46,238 bases of DNA, taken from positions 1-46,238 of the forward strand of contig WNZI01000023.1 of NCBI GenBank assembly GCA_009728235.1, written 5' to 3'. Under the pieces are notes generated by a model. That model was given only the letters and a program-made list of their open reading frames with translations, was not told the origin of the DNA and ran no database searches. Made by a program: the position numbers and the translations under genes. This stretch comes from Vibrio cholerae (GTDB taxonomy: Bacteria > Actinomycetota > Actinomycetes > Actinomycetales > Micrococcaceae). Positions 1 through 10,119 of the stretch are shown one piece after another. Within the stretch, counting starts at the first letter, position 1; each line of letters opens with the position of its first letter.

Positions 1-761
1 CCGGGGTCCACCTGCACCGGCGGCGGGACGGGGTCCACCTGCACCGGCAGCGGGACGGGGTCCGCCGGCACCGGCTGCGGGACGCTGCTGCGCATCGTCA
101 CGACGGCCGGGTCGCGGCATTCCCTGGGAGGGAGCGAACGGGTTGTTGCCCGGACGCGGTGGTCGTTCCGAGGTGCGGTCGGCGCCTCGGTCCGTGTCGC
201 CGCGACGCGAGCCCATGCCCTGCGACGGCGCGAAGGGGTTGTTGCCCGGACGGGGTGCGCCACCGGGGCGGCCGCCGTGGGACGCGTGGTACCCGCAGAC
301 GGAGCGGCGGGAGGAGTCGCCGGACGGGGAGCGGGTCGCGTTCCCGTCGTCGACTCGCCCTGGTCGCCCTGCTGGGCAGGAGCCGGGGTGTCAGACGCGG
401 CGGCCGGAGCATCGGCGGAACCGTTCGAGAACGGTGACGCCTGTACCGGAGCGGCTGCTGCGTGAGCTGGAGGTGCAACCGGTGCCGCAGGTGCGGCCGG
501 AGCGGGCGCTTCAGGCGCGGCCTGGGCGGCTCCTGGTTTAGGGCCCGACGGCGCGGGGGCCGCGGGGCGTGCGGGTGGGGCTGCGGGGGCCTTGGGGCCT
601 GCAGCATCGGGGAAGGCGCCGCGAAGTTTCTTCACGACGGGGGCCTCGATGGTGGATGAGGCTGACCGGACGAATTCGCCCAGTTCCTGCAGTTTGGCAA
701 CTGCGTCTTTCGAGGTTATACCGAGCTCTTTGGCGAGCTCGTGTACGCGGACCTTGGCCAC
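1..761 (-). CDS. infB: Translation initiation factor IF-2, N-terminal part (gene runs off the window)
   Basis: IF-2 is the GTPase that places initiator tRNA on the 30S subunit. Only the first ~253 residues lie here; the GTP-binding domain is beyond base 1. The start is GTG at 761-759, read as (M)[19 protein letters not shown], a classic IF-2 N-terminal domain. AGGAGAA sits just upstream; an overlapping ATG would be out of frame. Residues from about 50 on are the long low-complexity Ala/Pro linker typical of actinobacterial IF-2. It holds two copies of [13 protein letters not shown] (bases ~124-162 and ~214-260) and a 9-residue GPRPAAGAG tandem array at the edge. It is the last gene of a nusA-ylxR-infB string, 125 bp after ylxR. 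Confidence 0.93.
   Translation of the reverse strand, partial: MAKVRVHELAKELGITSKDAVAKLQELGEFVRSASSTIEAPVVKKLRGAFPDAAGPKAPAAPPARPAAPAPSGPKPGAAQAAPEAPAPAAPAAPVAPPAHAAAAPVQASPFSNGSADAPAAASDTPAPAQQGDQGESTTGTRPAPRPATPPAAPSAGTTRPTAAAPVAHPVRATTPSRRRRAWARVAATRTEAPTAPRNDHRVRATTRSLPPRECRDPAVVTMRSSVPQPVPADPVPLPVQVDPVPPPVQVDP
3..83 (-). repeat. 27-bp tandem repeat inside infB (three copies visible)
   Basis: Three consecutive 27-bp units start at 3, 30 and 57. They encode GPRPAAGAG on the minus strand. The first two differ at one base in the part compared; the third (57-83) has diverged more. The array continues towards or past the window edge, so copy number is unknown. Confidence 0.85.
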
Positions 762-885
762 ATTTCTCCTGTCTCGGTCCGCACCGAGTCAGGCACGAAC
801 CGTCTATTTCCTACTGCTGATCCCGGTCGCTAGGGCGTCCGGTAGATCGAGTGCAGAGCGCAACGGATTGATCATCGTTGCGCAC

Positions 886-1287
886 TCATCGCTGGGTGCT
901 CATCGGGTTTCCATGAGGGTACTGACCCGCTTTCAGGGAGGACGGTGGTGAGTCGGAGCGTCCATGTCGACGCTCCAGGTACGCCTGGAAGTCCGCCGCG
1001 AGCTGTGCGGCGTCCACCGGCCTGCGGAACGCCCTGTTGAAGGCTTTCCGCTTGACGGCCGTTTCCACGCATGCCGGGTCGGGGTGCACCCAAGCACCCC
1101 GTCCGGACAGCCGGCGCCGCTCATCGATGACGGCGACATCCTGTCCGTCGATCGGTCGCGCGACAACCCGCATCACGTGTGACTGGCGGTCGCGCCGGCG
1201 GCATCCCACGCAGGTGCGTACTGGATGGTTGTCCTCCGGGTGATCCCCGGAAGCATCCGGGCGCGACTCGACAGCAGTCCCTATCAT
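886..1287 (-). CDS. ylxR: YlxR family RNA-binding protein (DUF448)
   Basis: Small (133 aa) basic protein of the YlxR/DUF448 family, which sits between nusA and infB across bacteria; it is an RNA-binding protein, and some members are implicated in transcription regulation or RNase P. The signature RTCVGCR is at residues ~24-30, followed by the usual GRGAWVHPDPACVE and KRKAFNRAFRR stretches. The ATG at 1287 follows a GGAAGGGG sequence. It starts 31 bp after nusA and is surely cotranscribed with it. The tail after LERRHGR is not part of the conserved domain. Confidence 0.9.
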   Translation of the reverse strand: MIGTAVESRPDASGDHPEDNHPVRTCVGCRRRDRQSHVMRVVARPIDGQDVAVIDERRRLSGRGAWVHPDPACVETAVKRKAFNRAFRRPVDAAQLAADFQAYLERRHGRSDSPPSSLKAGQYPHGNPMSTQR

Positions 1288-1318
1288 TCTACCCCTTCCG
1301 GTCCCTCCGGCCGACCGT

Positions 1319-2308
1319 TCAGGCCTTGGCGGCCTGGGTCTGCTGAGCGGCGTCGGACACGATGTCGATCCGCCAGCCGGTGAGCTTCGCGGCGAGGCGG
1401 GCGTTCTGCCCCTCCTTGCCGATCGCGAGCGAGAGCTGATAGTCCGGGACGACGACCCGCGCCGAGCGCGTGGCCTCGTCGGTGATCGTGACGGAGGTCA
1501 CCCGCGACGGCGAGAGCGAGCTGGCGATGAACGCGGCGGCGTCGTCGTTGTAGTCGACGATGTCGATCTTCTCGTCGTTCAGCTCCGTCATGACCGCCCG
1601 CACGCGCGAACCCATCTCACCGATGCAGGCACCCTTGGCGTTCACGCCGGGGACATTGGCCTTCACGGCGATCTTGGTCCTGTGTCCGGCCTCGCGGGCG
1701 AGGGCCACGATCTCCACCGTCCTGTCGGCAATCTCCGGCACCTCCAGCTCGAACAGCTTCCGGACGAGTCCGGGGTGGGACCGGGACAGCGTGATCGATG
1801 GGCCCTTCATGCCGCGGTGCACGTCGACGACGAAGGCGCGCAGCCGCGTACCGTGCAGGTACTTCTCCCCGGGGACCTGCTCCGGCGGCGGCAGGACGGC
1901 TTCGACCGAGCCGAGGTTGACCTGGATCATGTGCGGGTTGTTGCCCTGCTGGATCATGCCTGCGACGAGTTCGCCCTCCTTGCCGCGGAACTCCCCGAGG
2001 ATGTTCTCGTCCTCCGCATCGCGCAGGCGCTGCAGGATGACCTGGCGCGCCGTGCTCGCGGCGATGCGACCGAAGCCGCCCGGGGTGTCGTCGAACTCCC
2101 CGACGGGCTGGCCGTCCTCGTCCTTCTCGGTGGCCCAGATCGTCACGTGGCCGTTGCGGCGGTCGAGCTCCGCCCGTGCCGTCTCGTGGGCGCCGGGCGT
2201 GCGGTGGTAGGCGATGAGCAGTGCCTGCTCGATCGTCGGGACGAGCTTGTCCAGCGGAATCTCGCGTTCGCGCTCGAGGAACCTCAATGCGCTCATATCA
2301 ATGTCCAT
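1319..2308 (-). CDS. nusA: Transcription termination/antitermination factor NusA
   Basis: NusA binds RNA polymerase and nascent RNA and modulates pausing, termination and antitermination. The 329-aa product has the N-terminal polymerase-binding domain ([17 protein letters not shown], residues 1-~110), an S1 domain (~120-190) and two KH domains ([14 protein letters not shown] and [19 protein letters not shown]). It ends after KH2, as expected in Actinobacteria, which lack the acidic repeats of Escherichia coli NusA. The ATG at 2308 is chosen because AAGGAAAC precedes it and the conserved N-terminus begins there; the reading frame is open 27 codons further upstream without similarity. rimP ends 10 bp upstream. 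Confidence 0.96.
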   Translation of the reverse strand: MDIDMSALRFLEREREIPLDKLVPTIEQALLIAYHRTPGAHETARAELDRRNGHVTIWATEKDEDGQPVGEFDDTPGGFGRIAASTARQVILQRLRDAEDENILGEFRGKEGELVAGMIQQGNNPHMIQVNLGSVEAVLPPPEQVPGEKYLHGTRLRAFVVDVHRGMKGPSITLSRSHPGLVRKLFELEVPEIADRTVEIVALAREAGHRTKIAVKANVPGVNAKGACIGEMGSRVRAVMTELNDEKIDIVDYNDDAAAFIASSLSPSRVTSVTITDEATRSARVVVPDYQLSLAIGKEGQNARLAAKLTGWRIDIVSDAAQQTQAAKA

Positions 2309-2318
2309 GTGGGTTTCC

Positions 2319-2948
2319 TTACGCGTGGTGCTCGGCGCCGGAGGTCTCCGGATCGGCCCCATCGATGTCGTCGTGGTGTTCATCCTCAAGATGCGTGAAT
2401 TCGACCTGGACGGTCCCCTTACGGATCTTGGAAAACTCGAGGGCGAGCGGATCGCCCTGCTTGGGCTTCATGCCCTTCTTCACCGTCAGGTGCGGCACGA
2501 GCCGGATGCCCGTGGCCGTGACGTCCTGCAGGCGTCCGAGCACGACATCGCCGGTGAGGGGTTTGACCTCGACCAGGCGGCCCACGTTGCGGCGCCAGTG
2601 CCGCGGTTCCGTCAGGGGACGGGACACGCCGGGCGAGGAGATCTCGAGGTTGTAGGGGCGGTCGTCGTCGTCGGGGTCGTTGTCCATCGCGGCGGAGAGG
2701 TCGGTCGAGATGGCCGAGATCACGTCGAGCCCGACGCTCCCCGTCTGGTCCTCGGGCAGGTCGACGACGATGGAGATGGTCCGGTGCGAGCCGGCGACCT
2801 TGATGTCCACGTCCTCGAGGTACAGGTCGTGCTGCTCGACGACGGGCTGCAGCCTGGTCCGCAGGCGCTGCGCTTCCGCCAGCAGTTCGGCCTCGAGGCC
2901 CGACCTGCGGGGCGCGGCATGACTTTCGTTCCCGGACCGGACCGCCAT
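2319..2948 (-). CDS. rimP: Ribosome maturation factor RimP
   Basis: RimP helps mature the 30S subunit. The 209-aa product shows the two family parts: an N-terminal alpha/beta domain ([23 protein letters not shown], quoted in part, with [15 protein letters not shown], the family hallmark) and a C-terminal SH3-like domain ([19 protein letters not shown]). The acidic tail [14 protein letters not shown] is lineage-specific. The ATG at 2948 has a strong GGGAGG at the right distance. An in-frame ATG at 2993 would add 15 residues but has a weaker ribosome-binding site. It is first in the rimP-nusA-ylxR-infB operon. Confidence 0.94.
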   Translation of the reverse strand: MAVRSGNESHAAPRRSGLEAELLAEAQRLRTRLQPVVEQHDLYLEDVDIKVAGSHRTISIVVDLPEDQTGSVGLDVISAISTDLSAAMDNDPDDDDRPYNLEISSPGVSRPLTEPRHWRRNVGRLVEVKPLTGDVVLGRLQDVTATGIRLVPHLTVKKGMKPKQGDPLALEFSKIRKGTVQVEFTHLEDEHHDDIDGADPETSGAEHHA

Positions 2949-3053
2949 GGCTGCCTCCCACTCGATGATGTTGTCCTTCAAGAGTACCGACATTCCCCGG
3001 TACCGGGTGTATCGCCGGGCGAAAGCAGGGCCGCCGTGGGATCATCGGGAACT

Positions 3054-4186
3054 GTGACGTCGAGGGTGCAGGGAGGTGGGCGGCAGGTGCCTCGGAGCAG
3101 TGCCGCGTCCACTGCGCGCCGGGTCCTCCGCTGGTTCGCGCGGCTCATCGGACTCGCGATCGTCGTCGTCCTCGTGGTGGGCATCGGTCTGGGTATCCGG
3201 GGCACGGAACCCGAGGAACCGTCCTACTCGGCCTCCGAACAGGCCCAGCTCGACGCCGAGGAACGGTTCCGGACCCTGTCCGACGACGCACGGGCGCTGG
3301 CTACGGTCCGCCCCGATGCTGCGGAGGAACTCACCCGCCTTGCCGCGACCTGGAGGTGCAGGCGGCTGCCGTTGCCCTGCCGCGCTCCCCCGCTTCCGCC
3401 GTTGCCGAACACCCCGGGGACGGGACGACGTCGGAGCCCGACAGTGCGGCGAACGCCGCGACTGCCGGCCCCACGGCTGCCGGGGCGCCGCCCGTCGACG
3501 GACCCCGGATGGTGTCCCTGCTGCGCGAGAGCGCCCTGTGGAGCCTGCGGCACGCCGTGGATGCCGATCCCGGACCGGCACGCGTGCTGGCATCGGCCGG
3601 GACGAACCAGTGGCGGCACGCCGTACTGCTCGGGGAGGTGCTCGACGCCGACCCCGGCCTCCCGCCGCCGGCTTCGCTGCCCCTGGTGGAGGACGTCGAT
3701 GGGCAGGGCGGGCACGAGGAGTGCTCCGGCACGGCTTTCGGTCCCGACGCCGACCGGCGGTCACTGCTGGACGCGAAGCAGTCCGAGGACCGCGCCCACT
3801 ACGGCTACGAGGTCGCTGCCGCGCTCGTCGAGGATCGCGCCGGGGCCCTCGAGCGCGCAGCACAGCACCGTGCGGCTGCCGAATCCGCGGCGCAACACCT
3901 CGCGGCCCTGTGTGATCCGGCCCCGCCTGCTCCTGCAGGCTTCCTGCTGGACGAATCCTTCCGTGCCGACCCCTCGGAGGCGCTGCGTCAGCTCGAGCAG
4001 GACCACGTCGAGCTGTACGCGGACCTCGTGTCCAAGGTCGGACCGGAGACTCGGGCCTGGGCCGTCGTCGCGCTCAACACCGCCGTCCAGCGCAGCATGG
4101 ACACGGGCGCCGGGCTCACTGCCCTGCCGGGGCTCGGCGAGGACGCCCCGGCGGAACCGGGCCCTGCAGCACCCGAGCGGTCCTGA
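3054..4186 (+). CDS. Membrane-anchored ferritin-like (DUF4439-type) protein, frameshifted in this sequence
   Basis: About 377 aa once one base is restored. Residues ~24-45 form an N-terminal membrane anchor (RLIGLAIVVVLVVGIGLGIRG), so most of the protein should lie outside the membrane. The C-terminal half is helical with spaced Glu/His (SLRHAVDADPG, QSEDRAHYGYEVAAAL, LEQDHVELYADLV), matching the ferritin-like domain proteins found in this position in Arthrobacter relatives. The reading frame slips near base 3345: the N-terminal frame ends in ...ELTRLAAT and the rest continues as DLEVQAAAVALP one frame back, which needs one extra G in gccgcg-gacctg. Start is uncertain (GTG 3054 or GTG 3087, the latter after GGGAGG). 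Biochemical role unknown. Confidence 0.6.
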
Positions 4187-4187
4187 C

Positions 4188-5233
4188 GTGGGCACGGGGG
4201 CCGAAGGCCACGACCGGGTGGATGCCGCCCACCACGCCGGCCTTCCGGACCTGCCGCCCCGGCTCGCACTCACGGCGCGGACCATCGACGGCGGCGCCCG
4301 ATGGATCCGTCGATGGCAGGCTCTGCTGGTGGACCGGCTCGAGGACTGGGACCTCGAGCTCGACCTGCAGCCGGGGCAGTCTGCATGGGCGGGGCAGTGC
4401 GCCGTCGTCGTGCCCGTGACCAGGAACGTCGGTGGGAACCGCGAGCAGGCCGCCCTCAAGCTGACCATCCCCCACGAGGAGGCCGTTCCCGAGCCAGATG
4501 CCCTCGAACTGTGGAACGGAGCCGGCGCCGTGCGCCTGCTGGCCGCGTCGCGGCCGGACCACGCGCTGCTGCTCGAACGACTCGACGGGAATCGCTCCCT
4601 GAAGGACCTCCCGCTCGACGCCTCCCCGGCTGTCTGGGGCCCGATCGTACGGCAACTGTCCCTCCCGGCGGGGGACGGTGCCCTGTGGGCGGTCTTCCCG
4701 CACCTTGCAGCCCAGGCCGAGCAATGGACCGACTCGCTACCTGCGCGGTGGAACGACCTCCGTGAGCCCTTCCCGCGCTGGCTCATGGAAGCAGCCCTCG
4801 AGGTCTGCCAGTCCCGCGGGATCGTCGGCCGCCGGTCGGAGCGCGACGTCCTCGTGCACACGGACCTGCACTACGAGAACATCCTGCCCGTCCACCCCGG
4901 ACACCTCGCGCCTTTCACGGCCATCGACCCGAAGCCGGTGCTCGGCGACGCCGAGTACGCGCTCGCCCCGATGCTGTGGAACCGCCTGCCCGACCTCGAC
5001 TCCGGAGACCCTGCCGGGCACCTGCGCGCGCAGGCCGGCGCCCTCGCGGGCGCGCCGGGTTCGACCAGGAGTTGGCGATCGGCTGGACCGTCGTCCGGGA
5101 GGTCCGGAACGCACTGTTCCACCTGGAGCACGGACAGCTGGGCCAGGCTCAGCGCTCCCTCTGGGTCGCGAGCTCGGTGCTGTCCCGCACGCTGGACGGA
5201 CTGCCGCCGGTCGGGGACCTGCCGGAGACCTAG
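4188..5233 (+). CDS. APH(6)/hydroxyurea-kinase-like phosphotransferase, frameshifted in this sequence
   Basis: About 348 aa after one correction. It belongs to the aminoglycoside/hydroxyurea antibiotic-resistance kinase group (streptomycin 6-phosphotransferase-like). The catalytic loop reads LVHTDLHYENILP, with the brown-box HxDLHxxN pattern. The metal-binding stretch reads AIDPKPVLGDAEYALAPMLWN, typical of this family. The N-terminal lobe has RLLAASRPDHALLLERL. The frame slips at about 5050: ...HLRAQAGALAG continues as AGFDQELAIGW one frame back. GTG 4188 follows the ferritin-like gene by 1 bp, so the two are probably cotranscribed. Whether it phosphorylates an antibiotic cannot be told; many chromosomal members have unknown substrates. 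Confidence 0.75.
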
Positions 5234-6063
5234 CCGCCCGGCGGGAGGTCCACCTGACCGATGAGGAGCGGACGCACGTTCTCCACCCACACGTCGTAGC
5301 CCAGCTTGACGATCAGTGCGCCGACGACGACGAGGAAGACGACCCGGATGAACCTGCTGCCCTGGCTGATGGCCATCCGCGATCCGGTGTAGCCACCGGC
5401 CATGTTCGCGACGCCGAGCAGGAGCCCGAGGCCCCACAGGATCGATCCGTTGGGCAGGAAGAACATGAGCGCACCGAAGTTGGTCGCCATGTTCACGATC
5501 TTGGCCTTGGCGCTCGCGCCGAGGAAGTTGTACCCGAGCAGCGTGACCATCGCGATGATCAGGAAGGAACCCGTCCCCGGGCCGATCAGTCCGTCGTAGA
5601 AGCCGATGACGAGGCCGATCGCCCCTGCCGTCCCGTAGTGGCGCGCACCCTGGTGCCGCAGCTGTGTCAGGGTGCCGACCGTCGGCTTCAGCGCGGTGAA
5701 GACCGCGACTGCGACGAGCGCCACCACGATGATCGGCTTGAACACGGACGACGGCAGCGACGCCGCGAGGATCGCGCCGCCGAAACTGCCCACGAGGGCG
5801 ATGCCGGCCATCGGCAGCGCTGTCCGGAGGTCGGGGTGCGCGCGCCGGTAGTAGGTGATGGCGCTCGTCGTCGTGCCGAAGATCGATCCCAGCTTGTTGG
5901 TGGCCAGGGCCTCCACGGGGGTGATTCCCGGTACCAGGAGCAACGCCGGCAGCTGCAGCAGCCCGCCCCCGCCGACCACCGCGTCCACCCATCCCGCGGC
6001 GAAACCGGCGACGAGCACCAGCAGGATGGTGGCGAGGTGCAGTTCCTCCAGTCCCGAACCCAC
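5230..6063 (-). CDS. TSUP (TauE/SafE) family membrane transporter
   Basis: A 277-aa polytopic membrane protein of the TSUP family, which moves sulfite, sulfoacetate, taurine or related organosulfur or organic anions. It shows the two family half-repeats: GFAAGWVDAVVGGGGLLQLP near the N-terminus and GFYDGLIGPGTGSFLIIA in the middle. About eight hydrophobic segments are visible. The start is GTG 6063, six bases after the proS stop, so it probably rides on the proS transcript. Its stop overlaps the stop of the convergent kinase gene in the tetramer CTAG (5230-5233). Substrate unknown. Confidence 0.85.
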   Translation of the reverse strand: MGSGLEELHLATILLVLVAGFAAGWVDAVVGGGGLLQLPALLLVPGITPVEALATNKLGSIFGTTTSAITYYRRAHPDLRTALPMAGIALVGSFGGAILAASLPSSVFKPIIVVALVAVAVFTALKPTVGTLTQLRHQGARHYGTAGAIGLVIGFYDGLIGPGTGSFLIIAMVTLLGYNFLGASAKAKIVNMATNFGALMFFLPNGSILWGLGLLLGVANMAGGYTGSRMAISQGSRFIRVVFLVVVGALIVKLGYDVWVENVRPLLIGQVDLPPGG

Positions 6064-6069
6064 CTCGGG

Positions 6070-7899
6070 CTAGAGCGCGGTGAGTTCGCGCAGCAGCGCG
6101 ACCGCTTCGTCGACCGCGACGTTCCGGGTCTCCCCGGTGCGGCGGTCCTTGACCTCCAGGACGCCCTCGGCGAGACCTCGCCCGACGACCACGATGGTGG
6201 GGACGCCGATCAGCTCGGCGTCCCCGAACTTCACACCGGGCGAGACCTTGGGCCGGTCGTCGTAGAGGACGGTGAGACCGGCGGCCTCGAGTTCGCCCGC
6301 CAACGTCTCCGCGGCCTCGAAGATCTCCGCGCCCTTGCCCGTCGCGACGAGGTGGACGTCCGCCGGCGCGACGTTGCGGGGCCAGATGATGCCGCGGTCG
6401 TCGTGGTTCGCCTCGGCGAGAGCCGCGAGGGCACGCGTCACGCCGACGCCGTACGAGCCCATGGTCACCGTGGCGAGCTTGCCGTTCCGGTCGAGGACCT
6501 TCAGGCCGAGGGCTTCGGCGTACTTCCGCCCGAGCTGGAAGATGTGACCCATCTCGATACCCCGCGCCGCGACGAGCGGACCCGAACCGTCGGGGGCTTC
6601 ATCCCCCTCGCGTACCTCCACGGCCTCGATGGTGCCGTCCCACGAGAAGTCCCGACCGGCCACGAGGCCGAAGACATGCCGGCCGTGCTCGTTCGCTCCC
6701 GTGATCCACGAGGTTCCGCTGACCACGCGCGGATCCACCAGGTAGCGCAGGCCGGTGGAGGCCTGGGCACCCAGGACTGCGGCCTCCGGAGTCAGTCCGG
6801 GCCCGATGTAGCCCTTGACCAGGCCCTGGTGCTTCTTCAGGTCCTCCTCGTTCGCCGCCTCGACGGCGACCTCGCCACCCGTCTCGAGGTGCTCCGCGAT
6901 CGTGGCCTCGATGCGCTTGAGGTCGACGGTGCGGTCGCCCGGGACGCCGACGACGACGATCTCGCGATCGCCCGTCGGCAGCACCGCGGCGAGCACGACG
7001 TTCTTCAGGGTGTCGGCGGCGGTCCAGCGGCGGTCCTGCCGCGGCACCGACACGTTGGCGTGCTCCACGAGGGTGTCGATGGTCGGGGTGTCCGGGGTCT
7101 CGCGGACCTCTGCCGCGGGTGCGCCGGTGAAGTCGACGGCGTCGGGCACGACCGTCGTGACGGCCTCGACGTTCGCCGTGTAGCCACCTGCCGAGCGGAC
7201 GAACGTGTCCTCCCCGATCGGGGTCGGGTGCAGGAACTCCTCGCTCTTGGATCCGCCCATCGCGCCGGCGGTGGCGGTGACGGGCACGACGTCGAGCCCG
7301 AGCCGCTCGAAGATGCGCAGGTACGCCCCGCGGTGGAGCTGGTAGCTCACCTCGAGGCCCTCGTCGTCGACATCGAAGGAGTAGGAGTCCTTCATGATGA
7401 ACTCGCGGCCGCGCAGCAGGCCCGCTCGCGGGCGCGCCTCGTCGCGGTACTTGGTCTGGATCTGGAACAGGCTGACCGGGAGGTCCTTGTACGAGGTGTA
7501 CAGGTCCTTCACCAGTAGCGTGAACATCTCCTCGTGCGTGGGTGCCAGCAGGTAGTCCGCTCCCTTGCGGTCCTTCAGGCGGAAGATCCCGTCCCCGTAC
7601 TCGAGCCATCGATTGGTTGCCTCGTACGGTTCCTTCGGGAGCAGCGCCGGGAAGTGGACCTCCTGCGCGCCGATCGCCTCCATCTCCTCGCGCACGATCC
7701 CCTCGACCCTGGCGAGCACCTTGAGTCCCAGCGGCAGCCAGCTGTAGATACCCGGCGCCGCGCGTCGGATGTAGCCTGCCCGCACCAGGAGGCGGTGACT
7801 GGCCACTTCGGCCTCGGCGGGATCTTCACGCAGCGTGCGCAGGAAAAGGGTCGAGAGTCGTAAGACCACGCGGGTGTCCGTTCGGTTCGGTACTGCCAT
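6070..7899 (-). CDS. proS: Prolyl-tRNA synthetase (bacterial type with editing insertion)
   Basis: Charges tRNA-Pro. The 609-aa product has class II motif 2 ([20 protein letters not shown]) and motif 3 ([16 protein letters not shown]). The INS editing domain lies between them (residues ~220-400, with [20 protein letters not shown] and KGYIGPG). The anticodon-binding domain is at the C-terminus ([24 protein letters not shown], in part). The ATG at 7899 follows GGGGAG. A GTG at 7869 ([12 protein letters not shown]) is where family similarity begins and is the alternative start. A 7-bp hairpin (7907-7922) lies just upstream. Confidence 0.95.
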   Translation of the reverse strand: MAVPNRTDTRVVLRLSTLFLRTLREDPAEAEVASHRLLVRAGYIRRAAPGIYSWLPLGLKVLARVEGIVREEMEAIGAQEVHFPALLPKEPYEATNRWLEYGDGIFRLKDRKGADYLLAPTHEEMFTLLVKDLYTSYKDLPVSLFQIQTKYRDEARPRAGLLRGREFIMKDSYSFDVDDEGLEVSYQLHRGAYLRIFERLGLDVVPVTATAGAMGGSKSEEFLHPTPIGEDTFVRSAGGYTANVEAVTTVVPDAVDFTGAPAAEVRETPDTPTIDTLVEHANVSVPRQDRRWTAADTLKNVVLAAVLPTGDREIVVVGVPGDRTVDLKRIEATIAEHLETGGEVAVEAANEEDLKKHQGLVKGYIGPGLTPEAAVLGAQASTGLRYLVDPRVVSGTSWITGANEHGRHVFGLVAGRDFSWDGTIEAVEVREGDEAPDGSGPLVAARGIEMGHIFQLGRKYAEALGLKVLDRNGKLATVTMGSYGVGVTRALAALAEANHDDRGIIWPRNVAPADVHLVATGKGAEIFEAAETLAGELEAAGLTVLYDDRPKVSPGVKFGDAELIGVPTIVVVGRGLAEGVLEVKDRRTGETRNVAVDEAVALLRELTAL

Positions 7900-7906
7900 C
7901 CATCTC

Positions 7907-7922
7907 CCCGCCGTCCGGCGGG
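7907..7922 (-). terminator. GC hairpin between the GNAT gene and proS
   Basis: Perfect inverted repeat CCCGCCG-TC-CGGCGGG, 7-bp stem and 2-nt loop, without a T-run. It lies after the GNAT stop (7999) and directly before the proS ribosome-binding site, so it could end the upstream transcript or fold in the proS leader. Confidence 0.4.
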
Positions 7923-7998
7923 AAACAACAGGTACCAATCTAGCGGGTCCCCGCGCCGGCGGTCCGCTGTGCTCCAGGCGTCGCGGGTGGCGCCGGCC

Positions 7999-8900
7999 TC
8001 AGAAGAGGATCGTCGCGAAGGTCTCGACCTGGTCGAACCCGACGCGCTTGTACGCCGCGATCGCCCGCGTGTTGTAGGAGTTCACATAGAGACTGACGGT
8101 GGGAGCCACTGAGCGGGCGGCGGCGACGACGGCCGCCATGTAGGCGGCGCTGAGCCCTTCGCCCCGACGGTCCGGATGCATCCACACGCCCTGCACTTGC
8201 ACGGCCTGGGAGGAGACCGTGCCGAGTTCTGCCTTGAAGACGACCTCACCGCGCTCGTCGAAGGCGGCGAGCGAGTGGTTCCGGCTGATGAGGGAGGCGA
8301 CGCGACGGAGGTAGTGCTCGGACCCGCCGATGAACGGCGAATAGCCGACTCCTCCTCGAACATGGCCGCGCAGGCGGGCAGGAGGCGGTCGAGTTCGTCG
8401 GGACGGGTGAAGCGGAGATCGGGAGCGGGAGCGACGAGGGGATCGGTGTCGATCGTCATGAGCGGCTGGACCGGCCGCACGTCGAAGGGTTCGCCGCTGT
8501 AGTCCTCGAGCGTGGACCAGAGGTCCATCACGCCCTCGGACAGGCCGAAGATGGAGGAGAAGGTCCGCCCGGACCTGCCGAGGTGGTCACCGAAGATGGC
8601 CCCCGTCTCGTCGGTCACCCCGATCGGCACCAGGTTGACGCCGGCCCAGCAGGCCGCCCGCAGCTCACCGTGCCGGAACATCCCCACGATCTCCCCGCCG
8701 GAGGGCGACGGCGCTGCCGTTCCGGCGGTCTCCAGATGGGAGGCGACGAAGACGTTGGCCACGGGATCGTCGTTGACGATGGCCCACAGGCCGCGCGTGT
8801 CCCCATCCCCGAGCACCCGGAAGGACCAGGGCCCGTCAGGATCGGCCTGTGGTCTAGCTAACGGTAACCATGGGGCCACCCTGGCCAGCAGTCTCGCCAT
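7999..8900 (-). CDS. GNAT N-acetyltransferase (DUF4081-type N-terminal region), frameshifted in this sequence
   Basis: About 300 aa after one correction. The C-terminal half is a clear GNAT acyl-CoA-binding core: [20 protein letters not shown] (motif A, RxxGxx) and [20 protein letters not shown] (motif B). The N-terminal half ([20 protein letters not shown]...[10 protein letters not shown]) is like the DUF4081 region found next to ispG in relatives. The frame slips at ~8349: FEEE should continue [11 protein letters not shown], requiring one extra G after gaggaggag. The ATG at 8900 (MARLLARV, after GGTGAGG) lies inside the end of ispG, giving a 47-bp overlap; a later GTG is possible. Substrate unknown. 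Confidence 0.75.
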
Positions 8901-10020
8901 CAGCCTCACCCATCTCCTCTGCGAGCCGCATCGCTTCCTCGATGAGTGTCTCAACAATCTGGTCCTCGGGGACAGTCTTGATGACTTCACCCCGCACGAA
9001 GATCTGGCCCTTGCCATTTCCCGACGCGACGCCGAGGTCCGCTTCGCGTGCTTCACCGGGGCCGTTCACCACGCAGCCCATGACGGCCACCCTTAGGGGC
9101 ACCTCCATGCCCTCGAGGCCGGCGGTGACCTCCTCGGCGAGCGTGTAGACGTCCACCTGGGCCCTTCCGCAGGAGGGGCAGGACACGATCTCCAGCTTGC
9201 GCGGGCGGAGATTGAGCGACTGCAGGATCTGGTTTCCCACCTTGATCTCCTCGACCGGCGGAGCCGAGAGGGAGACACGGATGGTGTCGCCGATGCCCTT
9301 GGCCAGCAGTGCGCCGAATGCCGTGGCGGACTTGATGGTGCCCTGGAAGGCGGGCCCGGCCTCGGTGACGCCGAGGTGGAGGGGCCAGTCGCCGCGCTCG
9401 GCCAGGAGTTCGTAGGCCCGGACCATGATCACCGGGTCATTGTGCTTGACCGAGATCTTGAAGTCGTGGAAGTCGTGTTCCTCGAACAGGGAGGCTTCCC
9501 ATACGGCGGACTCCACGAGCGCTTCGGGTGTCGCCTTGCCGTACTTGGCCATGAGCCGGGGATCGAGTGATCCTGCGTTGACGCCGATGCGGATGGAGGT
9601 GCCCGCAGCTTTCGCTGCTGCGGCGATCTCCTTCACCTGGTCATCGAACTTGCGGATGTTGCCCGGGTTGACCCGGACGGCCGCGCACCCGGCGTCGATG
9701 GCGGCGAACACGTACTTCGGCTGGAAGTGGATGTCGGCGATGACCGGGATCTGCGACTTCTTGGCGATGATCGGCAGCGCCGCGGCGTCGTCGGCCGAGG
9801 GGCACGCCACGCGGACGATGTCGCAGCCCGTCGCGGTCAGTTCCGCGATCTGCTGCAGTGTCGCGTTGATGTCCGTGGTCGGGGTGGTGGTCATCGACTG
9901 GATGCTGATGGGCGAGTCCGATCCGACGCCCACCGATCCGACCTTGATCTGGCGGGTCTTGCGCCGGGGTGCGAGCACGGGCGGCGGTGCTGCTGGCATT
10001 CCTAGGTTGACCGAGGTCAA
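8854..10020 (-). CDS. ispG: 4-hydroxy-3-methylbut-2-enyl diphosphate synthase (flavodoxin/ferredoxin)
   Basis: Iron-sulfur enzyme of the MEP isoprenoid pathway, converting MEcPP to HMBPP. The 388-aa protein has the TIM-barrel start ([38 protein letters not shown]), [12 protein letters not shown], and the cluster cysteines in SCPSCGR and [12 protein letters not shown] place the start at TTG 10020: GGAGG lies five bases upstream, and the known N-terminus of relatives ([19 protein letters not shown]) begins there. An ATG at 10083 would add 21 residues without similarity. Together with dxr (17.9-19.2 kb) it supplies the MEP pathway. Confidence 0.95.
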   Translation of the reverse strand: MTSVNLGMPAAPPPVLAPRRKTRQIKVGSVGVGSDSPISIQSMTTTPTTDINATLQQIAELTATGCDIVRVACPSADDAAALPIIAKKSQIPVIADIHFQPKYVFAAIDAGCAAVRVNPGNIRKFDDQVKEIAAAAKAAGTSIRIGVNAGSLDPRLMAKYGKATPEALVESAVWEASLFEEHDFHDFKISVKHNDPVIMVRAYELLAERGDWPLHLGVTEAGPAFQGTIKSATAFGALLAKGIGDTIRVSLSAPPVEEIKVGNQILQSLNLRPRKLEIVSCPSCGRAQVDVYTLAEEVTAGLEGMEVPLRVAVMGCVVNGPGEAREADLGVASGNGKGQIFVRGEVIKTVPEDQIVETLIEEAMRLAEEMGEADGETAGQGGPMVTVS

Positions 10021-10119
10021 AACATCCTCCATGCTGGCGGCCGTGACCGCGGGTCTGACGAGATTCCTGATTTCATTATCCACCTCGCCCGGCGGTCCGC
10101 GGCGCGGTGGGGACCAACG

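Noticed and set aside
4188-5233. An acquired streptomycin-resistance gene
   Set aside because: Base composition matches the neighbours and no mobile element is near, so a native kinase of this family is more likely; resistance cannot be claimed.
2214-5264. A 1016-codon plus-strand open frame
   Set aside because: Its first 840 bases are antisense to nusA and rimP. The rest is stretches of two real genes joined by the frameshifts described; it is not one protein.
4678-7518. A 946-codon plus-strand open frame
   Set aside because: It is antisense to the TSUP carrier and proS and has the Asp/Arg/His-rich make-up of a GC-driven shadow frame.
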